This document shows positions 6,029 through 7,977 of a stretch of 7,977 nucleotides of DNA, in pieces. This DNA comes from Planctomycetota bacterium (GTDB taxonomy: Bacteria > Planctomycetota > Phycisphaerae > Sedimentisphaerales > Anaerohalosphaeraceae). A program made the position numbers and the translations under genes. The first letter of the stretch is position 1, and each line of letters begins with the position of its first letter. The stretch is taken from assembly GCA_030637065.1 (NCBI GenBank), contig DAOVVQ010000177.1, positions 1 to 7,977 on the forward strand, read 5' to 3'. Below the pieces are notes generated by a model. The model had not been told where the DNA came from. It saw only the letters and a list, made by a program, of their open reading frames with translations, and did not search any database.

Positions 6029-7762
6029 ATGTCGGATTATATGGCCGCGTTCGCACCGAATATAGCACAACCAAGATCACTTGCAGAGGCGCTGCGTCCG
6101 CAATCTCCGCCGCCACCGCCCAACCAACCCCAGCCGAGTCAACCTTATACACCGCCCGCGGACCAGTCGCCGGAACCCCTCCAGGCCAATGCCTCACAGC
6201 AACAGGCCGACAGCATCCAGAAAGACGACAGCCCCACCCAATCTGGAGATGACTTCCGTGACGTACTCGAAAAACGACTTTCAGCCCAGTCCGACGAGCC
6301 AAACCCAAAAACGGACAAAAGAAAAGCCGACCCAAAAGACACTGATACAAAGGGCCTCGCACTGGCGGCAACCATAGGCGCCGAAACCGAGGTACACCAA
6401 AAAATCTCCGCCAGAAATGCAAAACTCGCCATCGTACAGGACAAATCCCAAAAGACTCCCACAGAAACAGCCGCTGGATTGATTGAAAACGCCCAGGCAA
6501 ATGCTCAGAAAAATGCCGAGACCACCGCCAAGGCAAACGCACAGACCGGCGCCGAGACGAACGCCAAGGCAAACGCCAACGAGCCAACATTGTCAATCGC
6601 AAACGAGCCGGCGTTGCCAATCGCCTCCGAGACCGAAGCCACCGAAAAGGGCAAGGATGCAAAACCAGAAAAGACCGCACCTGTAGAAAAGTCAACGGCC
6701 CCGGCTCAGCTCAACCTGAAAAACCCCGCTGTGACTATCACCAAAAACGCCGAAGGATCGACCGTCCAGAACAAGCAGGTCCAAGTCGTCAAACAAACCG
6801 CAACCGACACCCCCCAACAGCCCAAAACAAATAACGTCGCTGCAGAGGTTATCAAAAATACCACCACAGACGACCCTCAACCCATTTATCACAGGCCTGC
6901 CCCAACCGACCAGACCGATAATCAGGCACTCCAACAAGTTAAGCAAGCCGATAACGTCGAGAAAGTCGCCTCCAACGAAACGATTCTCAACCAAATCGAC
7001 GCAAAAACCGCTTCCAACGATCCTGCCGCCGCCGAACCTGAACTTACCATGCCCGAAAACAAAACCGGGCAATCTACCCACCAGTTCAATCAGGAACGAA
7101 ATCGACAGATACTTGAGAAAGCCATCGAAGATGTCGTTGAAGTCAGACTGTCCCAGGCTACCGCCCAAACAGTAACCAGTACCACCAATACTGCCTCAGC
7201 AGTAAAGAATGTCCCAATAACAATTTCAGCAACAGACGCTGCCCAAAATACTTCCCGCCCTGCATCCGTCGCAGATCCCATCAGCCGGGCAGCTGCAGGC
7301 GAAAACGCCATCAGCCCCGCCAAACAACTCGCAGACCGCATCGCCGCAGACCCGCCTCGACCGGAACAGGAAATTACGATCACACTTAATCCGGAAGAAT
7401 TAGGAAGGATCAAAATCAGCTTCCAGCACAGCGCCAACGAAATTACAGGCATACTCGAAGTCGAAAAACCCGAAACAAGATACGACATCGAACGACAGCT
7501 TCCACAAATCGCAGCCGCACTCCAGGATTCCGGCGTAAACGTAAAGCGGATCGACGTAGTCACCTCAGACCAGCCCAACCACAAAAACAACTCACCGAAC
7601 GAGTTTGACGAGCCCAGCCAACACCACTTCGGCGATGCGCCCAAACAGAACAGCGATAACGCAGCACACTCATCGAATGAGATGCCGTCCAATGCCGATT
7701 ACCCCGGCCCCCGGCGCCACGAAAATGTTGTAACCGACGATACGATCAATGTATATGTATAA
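6029..7762 (+). CDS. fliK: FliK-like flagellar hook-length control protein
   Basis: FliK is an exported molecular ruler that measures hook length and switches the export apparatus from hook to filament substrates. The 577-aa product has the expected two-part layout. Residues 1 to about 430 are low-complexity, rich in Ala, Asn, Gln, Thr, Lys and Pro, with a poly-Pro patch (about 28-32) and tandem repeats (163-199); I find no Cys or Trp. Residues about 445-513 form the conserved C-terminal hook domain: EITITLNPEELGRIKISF (448-465), GILEVEKPETR, then a helix DIERQLPQIAAALQDSGVNV and RIDVV. The 'L-x-P-x-x-L-G-x-[IV]' core is the family hallmark. A hydrophilic, Asn/His-rich tail of about 60 residues follows, ending DDTINVYV. 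There is no signal peptide, consistent with type III export. It is driven by its own sigma-54 promoter and strong ribosome-binding site, divergent from the rod operon. Confidence 0.92.
   Translation: MSDYMAAFAPNIAQPRSLAEALRPQSPPPPPNQPQPSQPYTPPADQSPEPLQANASQQQADSIQKDDSPTQSGDDFRDVLEKRLSAQSDEPNPKTDKRKADPKDTDTKGLALAATIGAETEVHQKISARNAKLAIVQDKSQKTPTETAAGLIENAQANAQKNAETTAKANAQTGAETNAKANANEPTLSIANEPALPIASETEATEKGKDAKPEKTAPVEKSTAPAQLNLKNPAVTITKNAEGSTVQNKQVQVVKQTATDTPQQPKTNNVAAEVIKNTTTDDPQPIYHRPAPTDQTDNQALQQVKQADNVEKVASNETILNQIDAKTASNDPAAAEPELTMPENKTGQSTHQFNQERNRQILEKAIEDVVEVRLSQATAQTVTSTTNTASAVKNVPITISATDAAQNTSRPASVADPISRAAAGENAISPAKQLADRIAADPPRPEQEITITLNPEELGRIKISFQHSANEITGILEVEKPETRYDIERQLPQIAAALQDSGVNVKRIDVVTSDQPNHKNNSPNEFDEPSQHHFGDAPKQNSDNAAHSSNEMPSNADYPGPRRHENVVTDDTINVYV
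6515..6586 (+). repeat. Two 36-base (12-aa) tandem repeats in fliK
   Basis: Units 6515-6550 and 6551-6586 encode AETTAKANAQTG and AETNAKANANEP (residues 163-174 and 175-186). The first 27 bases are nearly identical (GCCGAGAC then AACGCCAAGGCAAACGC in unit two), so this is in-frame DNA duplication rather than amino-acid bias alone. Related Ala-Asn-Ala-Gln-Lys words lie just upstream. Confidence 0.8.
6578..6625 (+). repeat. Two 24-base (8-aa) tandem repeats in fliK
   Basis: Units 6578-6601 and 6602-6625 encode NEPTLSIA and NEPALPIA (residues 184-191 and 192-199). They overlap the end of the 36-base repeat block and lie in the variable ruler part of the protein. Confidence 0.8.
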
Positions 7763-7765
7763 TGG

Positions 7766-7977
7766 ATGGCTATGACCGATAAAAAACGCACAATTTCAGC
7801 TCAACACCCGGCCCGCACTACCCAGCGGTGGCCCATCAGCCAAATGCTCATTATCCCACAAACGCTGCACAAACTGAAATTGCTGACCGCCATAGTGCTG
7901 CTGGTGCCGCTGGCGGCTTGCACGATCGTTAAGCCCGAGCTTACCGAGCCCGGCCATTTTTACGTCAACCGATACGC
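7766..7977 (+). CDS. Putative lipoprotein, N-terminal part (runs off right edge)
   Basis: An open frame starts 3 bases after the fliK stop and is still open at the window end; about 70 codons are visible. It contains a lipoprotein signal: basic n-region (HKLK), hydrophobic LLTAIVLLVPLAAC with the lipobox LAAC, then TIVKPELTEPGHFYVNRY. Cleavage and lipidation at Cys (codon 7919-7921) would place the mature protein at the outer or inner membrane facing the periplasm. The start is uncertain: ATGs at 7766 and 7772 give about 50 residues before the Cys, long for a signal peptide, whereas the ATG at 7844 gives a normal 25-residue leader but a weak ribosome-binding site. No Shine-Dalgarno is clear for any. 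The close spacing suggests co-transcription with fliK. I do not recognise the family; FlgH (L-ring lipoprotein) is possible by context, but the visible residues do not show it. Confidence 0.7.
   Translation, partial: MAMTDKKRTISAQHPARTTQRWPISQMLIIPQTLHKLKLLTAIVLLVPLAACTIVKPELTEPGHFYVNRY

Noticed and set aside
5868..6695. 275-codon minus-strand frame opposite the fliK promoter and 5' part
   Set aside because: The translation is Arg/Trp/Leu-rich low-complexity, it is antisense to fliK, and it would cover the fliK sigma-54 promoter and ribosome-binding site. It is a shadow frame.
6692..7692. Two minus-strand frames opposite the 3' half of fliK
   Set aside because: Their Gly/Phe- and Ser-rich translations mirror the Ala/Thr/Gln codons of fliK; no start signals or domains.

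Overview
This is a bacterial flagellar basal-body locus. Seven genes lie on the minus strand in the order flgB-flgC-fliE-fliF-fliG-fliH-fliI. They read leftward from about 5541 to the left edge, where fliI is cut off. They encode the proximal rod (FlgB, FlgC), the MS-ring/rod adaptor (FliE), the MS ring (FliF), the rotor/switch protein (FliG), and the type III export stator and ATPase (FliH, FliI). Spacing is 74, 33, 105, 3, 0 and -8 bases, which is a classic co-transcribed, translationally coupled cluster.

A divergent plus-strand unit starts at 6029. It has a long FliK-type hook-length-control protein (577 aa), followed at once by the N-terminus of a putative lipoprotein that runs off the right edge. 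No RNA genes, insertion sequences or CRISPR arrays are seen.

The most informative non-coding signals are two near-perfect sigma-54 (-24/-12) promoters, one facing each way out of the roughly 490-base divergent region. TGGCACGCTTCTTGCT (minus, 5597 to 5582) sits just before flgB. TGGCACACAATTTGCT (plus, 5933 to 5948) sits 80 bases before fliK. This places early rod/MS-ring/export genes and the hook-length ruler under the same alternative sigma factor and presumably an NtrC-type activator. The promoter position also corrects the flgB start: the longer frame open to 5649 would begin upstream of its own promoter.

The organism is a diderm-type bacterium (lipobox protein, sigma-54 flagellar control) with moderate GC and C-rich intergenic DNA. 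The divergent FliG motifs (EPHQ for EHPQ, MVTW for MFXF), the short Trp-free FliH and fliK beside a lipoprotein gene suggest a lineage far from Proteobacteria and Firmicutes. Planctomycetota is my best guess, from general resemblance only and with low confidence. I see no new stand-alone system. The novelty is in the promoter architecture, the motif substitutions in conserved motor parts, and the unassigned lipoprotein beside fliK.
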